Source: Paraneptunicella sp964228975 (lineage in GTDB: Bacteria; Pseudomonadota; Gammaproteobacteria; Enterobacterales; Alteromonadaceae). From it: a stretch of 6,984 nt of DNA. Made by a program: the position numbers and the translations under genes. Location of the stretch: positions 1 to 6,984 of the forward strand of contig CAXRCC010000095.1 in NCBI GenBank assembly GCA_964228975.1. Direction: 5' to 3'. Numbering within the stretch: the stretch's first letter is position 1; every line of letters starts with the position of its first letter. Shown here piece by piece: positions 6,885-6,984 of this stretch. The notes below the pieces were generated by a model. The model did no database searches. It saw only the letters and a list, made by a program, of their open reading frames with translations, and was not told where the DNA came from.

Positions 6885-6919
6885 TAACGCTCTATTGCCT
6901 TTTTAGCGCTTGAGCGTTA
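6885..6919. repeat. 8-bp inverted repeat overlapping the upstream gene's stop codon
   Basis: TAACGCTC (6885-6892) and GAGCGTTA (6912-6919) are perfect complements around a 19-base loop. On the minus strand the hairpin begins with the TAA stop codon of the partial hydrophobic protein. There is no T-run after it, so it is a weak terminator candidate or an mRNA-processing hairpin between that gene and dld. Confidence 0.35.
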
Positions 6920-6984
6920 TGCCGCCAGCGGTCCTGTTACGCCTAAAACGTAATATCCCAGCATGATTAACACGCCTGTTAAAA
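6917..6984 (-). CDS. C-terminal end of a membrane protein, perhaps a lactate permease (cut by right edge)
   Basis: Only the last 22 codons are visible, reading LTGVLIMLGYYVLGVTGPLAA-stop after an incomplete first codon. The sequence is strongly hydrophobic and looks like the final transmembrane helix of a transporter. It lies 87 bases upstream of dld in the same direction. A lactate permease next to a lactate dehydrogenase would make sense, but that rests on context alone. The fragment is too short to name the family, and a chance frame cannot be fully excluded. Confidence 0.45.
   Translation of the reverse strand, partial: LTGVLIMLGYYVLGVTGPLAA

Overview
The window looks like chromosomal DNA of a marine-type gammaproteobacterium (Alteromonadales or Cellvibrionales are my best guesses, from protein style only). 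Supporting points are moderate GC, an E. coli-like tRNA-Thr(UGU) with an encoded CCA, ordinary AGGAG-type ribosome binding sites, and an E. coli-type membrane D-lactate dehydrogenase.

Left part (1-1260), accessory in character. The minus strand carries the 5' end of an ATP-binding protein with a clear Walker A motif, which runs off the left edge. Just upstream of it, in the same direction, is a degenerate reading frame interrupted by stop codons. A perfect 16-bp palindrome lies inside that frame. Facing the other way is a GTG-started gene for a 190-residue membrane protein of unknown function. This block lies on the 3' side of a minus-strand tRNA-Thr gene (1260-1335), the usual side for integrated DNA. 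The tRNA has its own sigma70-like promoter.

Middle part (1336-5125). A large exported zinc metallopeptidase (794 aa, minus strand, DUF5117/DUF4953 met-zincin type) is divergent from an exported class I SAM-dependent methyltransferase-fold protein (263 aa, plus strand). They share a 284-bp upstream region with a candidate FNR-type box. The methyltransferase gene is followed by an imperfect direct repeat and a strong rho-independent terminator.

Right part (5126-6984). The minus strand holds a quinone-linked D-lactate dehydrogenase gene (dld) that is full length in one frame but interrupted by a single TGA at codon 393. Upstream of it, cut by the right edge, is the last 22 codons of a hydrophobic protein, perhaps a lactate permease. 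Transport and oxidation of D-lactate would be a coherent pair, but as read here the oxidation step is broken unless the TGA is a sequencing error or is read through.

I found no CRISPR array, transposase, integrase or clearly new multi-gene system. The most notable points are the single-stop dld, the exported protein with a methyltransferase fold, and the partly decayed ATPase locus beside the tRNA.
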